Source: Nonomuraea muscovyensis
GTDB lineage: Bacteria > Actinomycetota > Actinomycetes > Streptosporangiales > Streptosporangiaceae
NCBI RefSeq assembly: GCF_014207745.1
Contig: NZ_JACHJB010000002.1
Coordinates: forward strand, 1,612,001-1,676,000
DNA: 64,000 bases
Reading direction: 5' to 3'
Under the pieces are notes generated by a model that made no database searches, was not told the origin of the DNA, and saw nothing but the letters and a program-made list of their open reading frames with translations. Shown one piece after another: positions 10,447 to 17,891 of the stretch. Numbering within the stretch: the stretch's first letter is position 1; the number at the start of each line of letters is the position of its first letter. A program made the position numbers and the translations under genes.

Positions 10447-11351
10447 TCCTTCACCGACCCGATCAGCACGCCCTTGGCGAAGTGCTTCTGCAGGAACGGG
10501 TAGAAGAACAGAATGGGCAGCGTGGCGATGACCACCACGGCGAACTTCAGGCCCTGCTCGGGCGGCACCCAGGTCCGGTCCATCTGCGCCAGCGCGTTGG
10601 CGGCGTCGGTGTTGGTGAGCTGCCGGACCAGGATCTGCAGCGTCCACTTGTTCGGGTCGTTGATGTACAGGAGCGGCGACATGTAGTCGTTCCAGATCGC
10701 CACCGCGTAGAACAGCGAGAACGTCGCGATGATCGGCTTGGACAGCGGCAGGACGATCTTGAAGAAGACGCCCATCTCGTTGGCGCCGTCGATGCGCGCC
10801 GCCTCCTCCAGGGCCTGCGGCAGTTCCTGGAAGAAGCTCTTGATGATGATCAGGTAGAACGGGTTGATCGCCAGCGGCAGGATCAGCGCCCAGTAGCTGT
10901 CGAGCAGCCCCAGGTCGCGCACCACCAGGTAGGTGGGGATCATGCCGCCGGTGAAGACCAGCGTGAAGATCACCAGGTTCAGCACCAGCGCCCGGCCGGG
11001 CAGGTAGCGCTTGGCCAGCGGGTAGGCCATGGTGAAGGTCAGCCCGAGCTGCACCACCGTGCCGACGGCGGTCACGACCACGGTCGTGATCAGCGCGCGG
11101 ACGAAGGTGTCGGTGGCGAAGATGTACTCGTACGACTCGGTGACGATCTTCTCCGGCCACAGGAAGAACGGCCGCGAGGAGATCTCCGACTCGCCGGCGA
11201 ACGATCCGGCCAGCACGTACAGCAGCGGCAGTACCGTGATCAGCGCCAGGCCGACGAGCACGATGACGTTGAGCGCGTCGAACACCCGGCTGCCGAGCGA
11301 GCTGTTGTTGTTGACCGGCGCCTTGGTCTTGCTCTGGGTGATGGCAGACAT
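10443..11351 (-). CDS. Carbohydrate ABC importer permease (YesQ/YtcP-like)
   Basis: A 302-residue inner-membrane permease with about six hydrophobic helices and the EAA loop EEAARIDGANEMGVFFKIVLP that docks the ATPase. It should pair with the preceding permease and the lipoprotein to import rhamnogalacturonan oligosaccharides. ATG 11351 follows AAGGAG nine nt upstream. The sequence style (N-terminal helix, GGMIPTYLVVRDLGLL) resembles the YesQ/LplC branch. No ATPase gene is present; a shared MsmX-type ATPase elsewhere is likely. Confidence 0.9.
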   Translation of the reverse strand: MSAITQSKTKAPVNNNSSLGSRVFDALNVIVLVGLALITVLPLLYVLAGSFAGESEISSRPFFLWPEKIVTESYEYIFATDTFVRALITTVVVTAVGTVVQLGLTFTMAYPLAKRYLPGRALVLNLVIFTLVFTGGMIPTYLVVRDLGLLDSYWALILPLAINPFYLIIIKSFFQELPQALEEAARIDGANEMGVFFKIVLPLSKPIIATFSLFYAVAIWNDYMSPLLYINDPNKWTLQILVRQLTNTDAANALAQMDRTWVPPEQGLKFAVVVIATLPILFFYPFLQKHFAKGVLIGSVKE

Positions 11352-11364
11352 GTGCCCGGTCTCC

Positions 11365-12342
11365 TTAGAACAGTCCACGCTGGCCGAGGCGCTTGGCCAG
11401 CCAGTTCGAGCCGAAGATCAGGATGACGCCGGCCACGCCCTTGAACAGGCCGACGGCGGTGGAGTAGCTGATGGCGCCCTGGGTGATGCCGGCGTAGTAG
11501 ACGTAGGTGTCGAACACGTCCGCCACCGAGCGGTTCAGCGAGGTGGTCATCAGCCAGATCTGCTCGAAGCCGGAGTCCAGCAGGTTGCCAGAGGCGAGGA
11601 TCGCCATGACGACGACGGTCGGGCGGATCGCGGGCAGGGTGACATGCCAGAGCTGCCTGAAGCGGCCGGCGCCGTCCATGCGGGCGGCCTCGTACAGGTT
11701 CGGGTCCACCCCGGCCAGCGCGGCCAGGTAGATGATCGTGCCCCAGCCGGTCTGCTTCCAGAGCTGCTGCAGGATGATGAGCGGCCGGAACCACTCCTCC
11801 TGCGCCATGTAGTCGATCTTCGCGGTGTCACCCGAGAGCTCGCGGATCCAGCCGGAGATCACGCCGAAGTCGGCCGCGAACAGGATGTAGGTCAGCGAGG
11901 CGATGATCGTCCAGGACAGGAAGTGCGGGATGTAGATGAGCGACTGGACCGAGCGCTTGAGGAAGTTGATCCGCAGCTCGTTCAGCAGCAGCGCGACGAT
12001 GATCGGCGCGGGGAAGACGAAGACGATGTGCAGCAGCGCCAGGAGCAGCGTGTTGAACATCAGCCGCCCGAAGTCCGGGCCGGCGAAGAGCTCCTCGAAG
12101 TGCTTGAAGCCGACCCAGGGGCTGCCCGAGTAGCCGAGGAACGGCAGGAAGTCCTGGAACGCGATCGTCACGCCGTACATCGGCAGGTACTTGAAGATCG
12201 CGAAGTAGGCGACGCCCGGGAGGAGCATCAGGTAGAGCCAGCGGTAGCGCGTCAGCGCCGTGCGGAGCGGGACCTGGTCGGCCCTCCGCCTCCTAGCCTT
12301 GGTGACCGCCTTCTCGGGAGGCGGCGCCAGGTCGGTGGCCAC
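11365..12342 (-). CDS. Carbohydrate ABC importer permease (YesP/LplB-like)
   Basis: A 325-residue permease with six or so membrane helices, a basic cytoplasmic N-terminus and the EAA loop EAARMDGAGRFRQLWHVTLP. KYLPMYGVTIAFQDF near the N-terminus is typical of LplB/YesP proteins. It starts with GTG at 12342 behind AAAGGAGG. It lies between the binding-protein gene, from which it is separated by a strong hairpin, and the second permease 13 bp downstream. Confidence 0.9.
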   Translation of the reverse strand: MATDLAPPPEKAVTKARRRRADQVPLRTALTRYRWLYLMLLPGVAYFAIFKYLPMYGVTIAFQDFLPFLGYSGSPWVGFKHFEELFAGPDFGRLMFNTLLLALLHIVFVFPAPIIVALLLNELRINFLKRSVQSLIYIPHFLSWTIIASLTYILFAADFGVISGWIRELSGDTAKIDYMAQEEWFRPLIILQQLWKQTGWGTIIYLAALAGVDPNLYEAARMDGAGRFRQLWHVTLPAIRPTVVVMAILASGNLLDSGFEQIWLMTTSLNRSVADVFDTYVYYAGITQGAISYSTAVGLFKGVAGVILIFGSNWLAKRLGQRGLF

Positions 12343-12360
12343 AGCGGCCTCCTTTCGTGT

Positions 12361-12389
12361 GAGGGGCCCGGGTACGGCCCGGGCCCCTC
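12361..12389 (-). other. Intercistronic stem-loop between binding protein and permease genes
   Basis: A perfect 12-bp stem (GAGGGGCCCGGG against its complement) with a 5-nt loop lies between the stop of the binding-protein gene and the ribosome site of the next permease. Hairpins at this position commonly lower read-through or protect the upstream mRNA, so that binding protein is made in excess over permeases. There is no U-tract, so full termination is not expected. Confidence 0.7.
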
Positions 12390-12401
12390 GAAGGGCGGGG
12401 G

Positions 12402-13955
12402 CTACTGACCGAGCTTGCCGACGAGGTCGTTGATCTCGGCGGCCACCTGCGTGCCGCCGCTGTCGTACCAGCGCTTGATCTCGGCCTTGAGCTGCTCCTC
12501 GGTGAACGTGCCCGACAGGTACTTGATCCGCGCGTCCGGGATGATCGTGTCGAGCTGCGCGCCCTTGGCGACGGCGGCGGGCGCGACCACGGGCAGCGCC
12601 ACGTTGTGCACGGCCGTCTTGAGGTCCTCGGCCATCAGCTTCTTCTGCAGCGCCACCATGTCCTTGTAGGGCTGACCGGACGGCACGCGCTGGTAGGCGA
12701 TGCCGCCGATGTCCACGGTGCCCTTGGTGCTGAGCTGGATGAAGGCGTCGTCCACGTTGTCCTGGACGGTCTTGACCGCGGGGTCGTCCTCGTTGATCAG
12801 CGCGGCGGTGTCACCGTTCTCGACCTTGAAGTTGCGGCCCTCGATGCCGTTGGTGACCAGGACCTGGCCCTCCTTCGAGGCCAGCTTGTCCAGGGTCTTC
12901 AGCACGTTGTCGAGGTCGGCCTCGGTCCGCACGCTCTGCTTGGAGACGGCCAGGACGTCGGCGTAGCCGGTGAACGGGTAGGAGAACTTCTGGCCGTCCG
13001 AGCGCTTGAGGTTGCCGACCATGGCGACCTTGTCGCCGTAGGTCTCCTTGTCGTCCTCGTAGAACAGGTCGAGGACCTGCCGCGAGCGGATGTTGACGTC
13101 GATGATCATGCCGCCCTTGTTCTGGTGGAACGGCTCGTTCCACTTGGCGGCGTCCAGGGTGGCGAAGTCGGGGTTGACCATGCCCCCGTCCACCATCTTC
13201 TTCAGCCACCGGTTGGCCTCGAGGAACTCGGGGGTGTCGAAGCCCGGCACGATCTTGCCGTCACGCTCGCCCCAGCCGTTCGGCGCGCCGAACCAGGTCT
13301 CGATCACGTCGTACGGGCTGGCGCTGGCGTAGTTGCCCGGCCACTTCGGGATGATGAGGCCGAAGGTGTCCTTCTTGCCGTTGCCGTCAGGGTCCTTCTC
13401 GGTGAACGCCTTGGCGATCTCGTACAGGTCGTCGACGGTCTCCGGCTCGTCCAGGCCGACCTTCTTCAGCCAGTCCTTGCGGATCACGATCGCCGAGCGC
13501 AGCAGGGGGCGCATCCGGTAGAGGCCGTAGATCTTGCCGTTGATGGAGGAGTTGAGCGCCGTCCGCTCGTCCGCCGGCTTCAGGTTCGGGTACTTGTCGA
13601 TCTTGTCGGTCAGGTCCCAGAACGCACCGGCCTGGGCGGACTTGACGAACGCCGGGAGCTTGGGGTCGACGACCATGACCTGCGGGAGGTTGTCCGAGGC
13701 GAGCGTGACGTTGAGCTTGTCGGTGTACTCGGCGTTCGGCACCCAGGTGACCTGGAGCTTCTTGCCGAGGAACTTCTCCACCGCCTGGTGCATCTCGCCC
13801 TTGGGGTCGGGCGCGGTGCCGAACAGCTTGGACATGATCGTCAGCGTGTTGGGGTCGGCGGCGGGCGCGTCGCCGCCACCGGAACAGGCCGAGGCGAGAA
13901 GAGCGGCCGTTAGCGTTACCACACCGGCGGTGAGCCGGCGACGGGATGCGCTCAT
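12402..13955 (-). CDS. Extracellular sugar-binding lipoprotein of the importer (YesO/LplA-like)
   Basis: A 517-residue solute-binding protein. The N-terminus has three arginines, a hydrophobic stretch and a lipobox-like LASAC with Cys24 followed by SGGGD, so it should be lipid-anchored outside the membrane. The body contains the family-1 binding protein pattern (LPQVMVVDPKLPAFVKSAQAGAFWDLTD). It would capture rhamnogalacturonan oligosaccharides released by outside enzymes. ATG 13955 overlaps the upstream stop (ATGA) and is preceded by AAAGGG. Length above 500 residues is normal for the LplA branch. Confidence 0.88.
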   Translation of the reverse strand: MSASRRRLTAGVVTLTAALLASACSGGGDAPAADPNTLTIMSKLFGTAPDPKGEMHQAVEKFLGKKLQVTWVPNAEYTDKLNVTLASDNLPQVMVVDPKLPAFVKSAQAGAFWDLTDKIDKYPNLKPADERTALNSSINGKIYGLYRMRPLLRSAIVIRKDWLKKVGLDEPETVDDLYEIAKAFTEKDPDGNGKKDTFGLIIPKWPGNYASASPYDVIETWFGAPNGWGERDGKIVPGFDTPEFLEANRWLKKMVDGGMVNPDFATLDAAKWNEPFHQNKGGMIIDVNIRSRQVLDLFYEDDKETYGDKVAMVGNLKRSDGQKFSYPFTGYADVLAVSKQSVRTEADLDNVLKTLDKLASKEGQVLVTNGIEGRNFKVENGDTAALINEDDPAVKTVQDNVDDAFIQLSTKGTVDIGGIAYQRVPSGQPYKDMVALQKKLMAEDLKTAVHNVALPVVAPAAVAKGAQLDTIIPDARIKYLSGTFTEEQLKAEIKRWYDSGGTQVAAEINDLVGKLGQ

Positions 13956-14581
13956 GAGATCCCTTTCGAGTGCAGACGCGCCTCGTTCTCCTGGAAGAAG
14001 CGCAGGCAGAGCCAGGTGTTGACATAGATCCAGGCGCCGATGCTGATCACCGCCGCGAGGACGGGCATCGCCGAGGTGGCGTAGGCGATGCCGATGAGGA
14101 CGAAGAGCTGCAGCACGGACGCTGCCGGCCGGGTGATCGCGAACAGCGACGCCTTGGGCAGGTAGGCCCGCAGGGGCAGGTCGTAGTGCGCGTAGATCGG
14201 CCCGAGGTAGGAGCCCACCACCACCAGAGCGGCCAGCGCGACGAGTGTCGCGACCCGCAGCGCTCCCGTGCCGGGGCCCAGAGCGCTCAGGTAGAGGTGG
14301 TTGCCAACCAGGACGGTGGCGGCCACCGCCATAGGCAGCACCAGCACGCTGCCGCGGACGAACTCCCGTCGGTAGACGGTCCCGAACTCCGTCCATGCCT
14401 GAAACGATTCACCATGAACGTGCCGCCTGGCGAGGGTGTACGCGGCCATGGTGGCAGGCCCGATCCCGAGGATCACGCCACCGGCGAGGGTGAACATGAG
14501 CCACAACAGGTTCAGGCGAGCCGCCCAGGCCACCTCGGTACAGGCGGCCTGAACCTTCATTGACATGGAGTGATGGAACAT
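13952..14581 (-). CDS. DUF624 (YesL-family) membrane protein
   Basis: A 209-residue protein with five or six hydrophobic helices, matching the YesL/YesV (DUF624) family that accompanies LplB-type sugar importers; its exact role is unknown. It is the first gene of the transporter-esterase-lyase operon, and its stop overlaps the binding-protein start. ATG 14581 gives the longest frame; internal ATGs a few codons later (MSMKVQ, MKVQ) are equally possible since no clear ribosome site is seen. Confidence 0.8.
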   Translation of the reverse strand: MFHHSMSMKVQAACTEVAWAARLNLLWLMFTLAGGVILGIGPATMAAYTLARRHVHGESFQAWTEFGTVYRREFVRGSVLVLPMAVAATVLVGNHLYLSALGPGTGALRVATLVALAALVVVGSYLGPIYAHYDLPLRAYLPKASLFAITRPAASVLQLFVLIGIAYATSAMPVLAAVISIGAWIYVNTWLCLRFFQENEARLHSKGIS

Positions 14582-14690
14582 CCGGCAGCACTTTCTCGTG
14601 GCGTGTGCGCGGACACGGAGGGAGGGCGTTGCGCCGCGGTTCCCGCCCCGTTACGGAGGGATGAACGGCTGGTTGGAGGCGAACGTAGTG

Positions 14691-14703
14691 TTGAATCGAC
14701 TCA
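14691..14703. promoter_or_regulatory. Putative LacI-type operator (copy 1)
   Basis: The 13-mer TTGAATCGACTCA with a central CG lies between the YesU-like gene and the DUF624 gene, about 110 bp before the latter's start. An identical 13-mer sits upstream of the LacI gene at 16455. The dyad form and repetition make it the likely site of the adjacent LacI repressor. Confidence 0.65.
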
Positions 14704-14706
14704 GAG

Positions 14707-15363
14707 TCAATGATGCGAAACCCGGAGATTTGCATAATCCCCGATCAATGGGGCCATCTGCCGGAAACCGATCTTGCCGCCCCGCAGGGCGGGACCCCCG
14801 ACGGTGCCGTCGTCCACCCAGCGGAACGAGACCAAATCGTTGACACTGAACGTGATCTCCGCGCCTCTGACGTCGAGTCTCATGGCGTACGGACCCTCGG
14901 CGTCGAGCACGGCGGGCAGCGGGTCGGGCCCCTGCGCGACCAGGTGGAAGCCGTGGCTCTTGCGCAGGTTGCAGGTGTGCAGCCTGCGCTCCGACGGCCA
15001 CATGCGCCGGTAGTAGGACACGTGGTAGGCGTCGATGTCGCCGCTGTGATACTGCTCGTACGGCCCCTCGCGCGGGGCCAGCGCGGGATCGAGGAGATCC
15101 TCGCCGCCCCGGCCGCGGGCGTGGAAGAACATGATGGCCAGCCCCGGCTCCCTGACGGGCCAGAAGTCCCACTCGACCCGCACGTCGGCGGGGAAGTCCT
15201 CCGGGCACCACAGCACCAGGTTGGCCGCCTGCCCGTCGGCCGGCGGCCGGACGCTCTCCAGCCGCATCCGGCCCTGCGGGAACGACACCGTCCCCGGCCC
15301 CTCCATCCGGAACCCCCTGAGGTCGTCCGGACCGGCGAGCCGGTTGCGGTAGATCTCGGTCAC
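14707..15363 (-). CDS. DUF1961 family protein (YesU-like)
   Basis: A 218-residue beta-rich protein with DVRVEWDFWPVREPGLAIMFFHARG and QYHSGDIDAYHVSYYRR, which fit DUF1961/YesU, a concanavalin-like jelly-roll family encoded in rhamnogalacturonan loci; its biochemical role is not established. GTG 15363 follows AAGGAG from the end of the LacI gene, 12 bp downstream of that gene's stop, so the two are co-transcribed. No signal peptide. The gene's stop touches the operator-like dyad. Confidence 0.78.
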   Translation of the reverse strand: MTEIYRNRLAGPDDLRGFRMEGPGTVSFPQGRMRLESVRPPADGQAANLVLWCPEDFPADVRVEWDFWPVREPGLAIMFFHARGRGGEDLLDPALAPREGPYEQYHSGDIDAYHVSYYRRMWPSERRLHTCNLRKSHGFHLVAQGPDPLPAVLDAEGPYAMRLDVRGAEITFSVNDLVSFRWVDDGTVGGPALRGGKIGFRQMAPLIGDYANLRVSHH

Positions 15364-15374
15364 ATCATGCTCCT

Positions 15375-16394
15375 TCAGTCGCGCCTGCGCAGCGCGCTCG
15401 ACTCCCGGACCACCAGGTCCGGCTGGAAGATGACCTGCCGGTGCCGGTGCCGCTCGGGCGCAGTCACCTCCTCCAGCAGCAGGTCGACGGCCGTACGCCC
15501 GAGCAGCTCGCGCGGCTGGCGGACGGAGGACAGCGGGACCGCGGCGGCCGCGGCGAAGTCGATGTCGTCGTAGCCGACGATCGCCATGTCGTGCGGGACC
15601 CGAAGCCCCCGCGCGGCCATGGCCTGCAGGAACCCGAGCGCTATCAGGTCGTTGGCGCAGAAGGCGGCGGTCGGCCGTCGTTTCGGCGGCAGGCCGGCCA
15701 CCCGTTCGCCCGCGGCCCGCCCGCCGGCGACGCTCAGCGCGGGCAGCACGTGGCTGACCAGTTCGACGCCGTCGCCCGCCTCGGCCACGGCGTTCATGAT
15801 GCCGGCGTGCCGGTCGGCCACCTGTTTGATCGACGGCGGCCCGCCGACGTAGGTGATGCGGCGATGGCCCTGTTGGATCAGGTGCGATCCGGCCAGGTGC
15901 CCGCCGAGCCGGTCGTCGACCGCCACCGAGCACTGCAGGCCGGTGGCGGCGCTGTCGACCAGCACCACGGGGGTGCCGCGGGCGGCCAGCTCGGCCAGCC
16001 GGGGGCTGCCCGCGTCGACCGGGGTGATCAGTATGCCCATGACGCGCTGCTGTTCGAGCTGGTCGAGGTGGCGGCGCTCACGACGCGGGTCGGCGGCGCT
16101 GTTGCACAGCACCACCATCGTGTCGTGCTCGTCGGCCAGCGCCTCCGCGCCCTGGGCGACGTCGGTGAAGAACGGGTTGGCCACGTCGAGCACGACCAGG
16201 CCCACCGTGCGGCTGCGGCCCACCCGCAGGTGGCGGGCCACCTCGTTGCGGACGAACCCCAGCTCACGGATCGCCTTGAACACACGCTCGCGCGTGGCCG
16301 GGGAGACGATCTCGGGCCTGTTGAGGACGTTGCTCACGGTGCCCACAGAGACTCGCGCCAGCTGCGCGACCTCCTTGATGCTGCTGGTCGCCAT
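15375..16394 (-). CDS. LacI-family transcriptional regulator of the pectin locus
   Basis: A 339-residue LacI-type repressor. The HTH lies at residues 5-25 (IKEVAQLARVSVGTVSNVLN), the hinge near 50-60 and the periplasmic-binding-like sugar domain from TVGLVVLDVANPF onward. It probably senses a rhamnogalacturonan breakdown product and represses both this gene pair and the DUF624-importer-lyase operon through the repeated TTGAATCGACTCA dyads. ATG 16394 has a GTGAGG site upstream. Confidence 0.92.
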   Translation of the reverse strand: MATSSIKEVAQLARVSVGTVSNVLNRPEIVSPATRERVFKAIRELGFVRNEVARHLRVGRSRTVGLVVLDVANPFFTDVAQGAEALADEHDTMVVLCNSAADPRRERRHLDQLEQQRVMGILITPVDAGSPRLAELAARGTPVVLVDSAATGLQCSVAVDDRLGGHLAGSHLIQQGHRRITYVGGPPSIKQVADRHAGIMNAVAEAGDGVELVSHVLPALSVAGGRAAGERVAGLPPKRRPTAAFCANDLIALGFLQAMAARGLRVPHDMAIVGYDDIDFAAAAAVPLSSVRQPRELLGRTAVDLLLEEVTAPERHRHRQVIFQPDLVVRESSALRRRD

Positions 16395-16454
16395 CGAACC
16401 TCACGAGGCCGTGCTGCCGGGAACCCGGCCATCATAGCGGCAGGAACGCCCGTT

Positions 16455-16467
16455 TTGAATCGACTCA
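16455..16467. promoter_or_regulatory. Putative LacI-type operator (copy 2)
   Basis: Second copy of TTGAATCGACTCA, here inside a longer near-palindrome TTTGAATCGACTCAAA. It is 61 bp upstream of the LacI start, a position suited to autorepression. Confidence 0.7.
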
Positions 16468-16553
16468 AACCCCCGATCTCACAACGACTCGGTCTCCCAT
16501 TTGAACGAGCCCGCCAAAACCCCGGCCCACAACGGGATGCGGGCTCCGCAGAA

Positions 16554-16660
16554 CCGGCACAAGCCGCGGACAGCCGTGGCGACGCCTGCGGGACCCGGCA
16601 CAAGCCGCGGACAGCCGGGCCGACGTCTGGCGGGGCCCGGCCCGAACCTCGGACAGCCTG
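16554..16660. repeat. Degenerate tandem repeat, three units of about 42 bp
   Basis: CCGGCACAAGCCGCGGACAG occurs at 16554 and again at 16595 exactly; a diverged third copy (CCGGCCCGAACCTCGGACAG) starts at 16637. Spacing is 41-42 bp. No coding or structural role is evident. Confidence 0.6.
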
Positions 16661-16874
16661 GCCGACCACGGGCACGGCGCACACGTCCACGGCTCGTCGT
16701 GCCCGAAACCGTGGCACGGCACCCCGCATCGGTGAACGCGGTCCGGCCCTCTTACGCGTTCCTCTGACGAAGCGCCACATGACGAGTTACGTTCTCGGCG
16801 AAGCCAGGGCGTGGAAAGCGGCATGCCCCCCCCCCGGATCGATCGGCCTGAACCACGTTCACGAGGAGAACGCA

Positions 16875-17711
16875 TTGGACGACCGGCTGTTATCGAAGTC
16901 CTCCGCCCACCCGCACAGTTCTGACGCCGTCCCCGAGGCCGAGAGGGGCGGGCCACGGCGCCTGCGCACTCTCGCGCTCGCCCTCGGCGGGGCCCTCGCC
17001 ATCGGCGTCGCCTTCCCGGCCGCGGCCTTCGCGGACCCTCCCGGGGCCCTGCCCGCCAACGCCGACGGTCTGGAGCAGACGTTCCAGCCCGCCTACGACT
17101 ACGACAAGGACGGCTGCTACCCGACCCCCGCCATCGGCCCCGACGGGACCGTCGCCCCGGGCCTGAAGCCGGGCGGCGCGCTCAACGGCCGGTGCCGCGA
17201 CTCCTGGGACCTCGACAACACCAACGGCTACGCGCGCTACACGTGCAACAACGGCTGGTGCGCCATCATCTACGGCCTGTACTTCGAGAAGGACCAGGCC
17301 GTCATCGGCAGCGGCCTCGGGGGACACCGCCACGACTGGGAGCACGTCGTGGTGTGGGTCAAGGACAACCGCGCCGAGTACGTCGCGACCTCCGAACACG
17401 GCAACTTCAAGATCCATCGCCGCGACGCCATCCGCTGGGACGGAACCCACCCCAAGATCGTTTACCACAAGGACGGGCTCGGCACCCACGCCTTCCGCGC
17501 CGCCAACACCAACGACGACCCGCCGGAGAACCACCACGGCACCTGGCAGTACCCGCGGCTGGTCGGCTGGAACGGCTACCCGCCCGGCATCCGCGACCGG
17601 CTGACCCAGGCCGACTTCGGCAGTGCCCACTTCGGCCTCAAGGACGGCTCGTTCAGCGGCCACCTCCGCAAGGCCATGCCGTCCGGCATCCCCTTCGACC
17701 CCGACGCCTGA
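16875..17711 (+). CDS. Secreted NEP1-like (NPP1-domain) protein, type II-like
   Basis: A 278-residue secreted protein. The TTG start at 16875 is chosen because a GAGGAG site lies 6 nt upstream and no ATG or GTG is in frame nearby. Residues about 28-53 form a Sec signal peptide ending AAAFA before DPP. The mature part contains the hallmark GHRHDWE heptapeptide at 150-156, which in oomycete, fungal and bacterial NLPs binds a metal ion needed for plant membrane lysis. Four cysteines (81, 107, 124, 129) could make two disulfides, as in type II NLPs. It is transcribed away from the pectin locus. Many actinomycete NLPs have no proven toxicity, so necrosis activity is inference. Confidence 0.88.
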   Translation: MDDRLLSKSSAHPHSSDAVPEAERGGPRRLRTLALALGGALAIGVAFPAAAFADPPGALPANADGLEQTFQPAYDYDKDGCYPTPAIGPDGTVAPGLKPGGALNGRCRDSWDLDNTNGYARYTCNNGWCAIIYGLYFEKDQAVIGSGLGGHRHDWEHVVVWVKDNRAEYVATSEHGNFKIHRRDAIRWDGTHPKIVYHKDGLGTHAFRAANTNDDPPENHHGTWQYPRLVGWNGYPPGIRDRLTQADFGSAHFGLKDGSFSGHLRKAMPSGIPFDPDA

Positions 17712-17747
17712 CGCCCACAGCCCCTACTGACCCGGCCACACCTCACC

Positions 17748-17785
17748 GCGCCCGGGACGGCCTCTCCCCCGGCCGTCCCGGGCGC
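17748..17785. terminator. Bidirectional hairpin between convergent genes
   Basis: A perfect 15-bp GC-rich stem (GCGCCCGGGACGGCC and its complement) with an 8-nt C-rich loop lies 37 bp after the NPP1 stop and before the convergent acVLRF1 stop. No U-tract on either side, as is common in actinomycetes. Confidence 0.75.
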
Positions 17786-17891
17786 CCCGCGCGGGCGCAA
17801 CGGCCGGAGTGCGCCCGGCACCTCGCCCGCGGACACGCCCCGATCTCACGGCCGAACGGGCGACGGCGCACCCGGGCCACGCGCGGATCCT

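Larger units (their letters stand above)
16395..16874. other. 480-bp divergent intergenic region
   Basis: This region separates the LacI gene (minus) from the NPP1 gene (plus). It holds the LacI-type dyad at 16455, a degenerate tandem repeat at 16554-16660 and a C9 run at about 16827-16835. Open frames on both strands here have the repetitive Arg/Pro/Gly composition of shadow frames and no ribosome site, so I call no gene. Confidence 0.6.

Noticed and set aside
12606..13913. 435-codon open frame opposite the binding-protein gene
   Set aside because: Shadow of a GC-rich gene, composed mostly of Val/Gly/Asp/His/Leu; the minus-strand lipoprotein is clearly the real gene.
16479..16682. Minus-strand frame with GCPRLVPGP-like repeats
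   Set aside because: The repeats come from the 42-bp DNA repeat; no ribosome site and no family seen.
16500..16700. CRISPR-like array
   Set aside because: Three diverged tandem units without unique spacers of constant size are not a CRISPR array.
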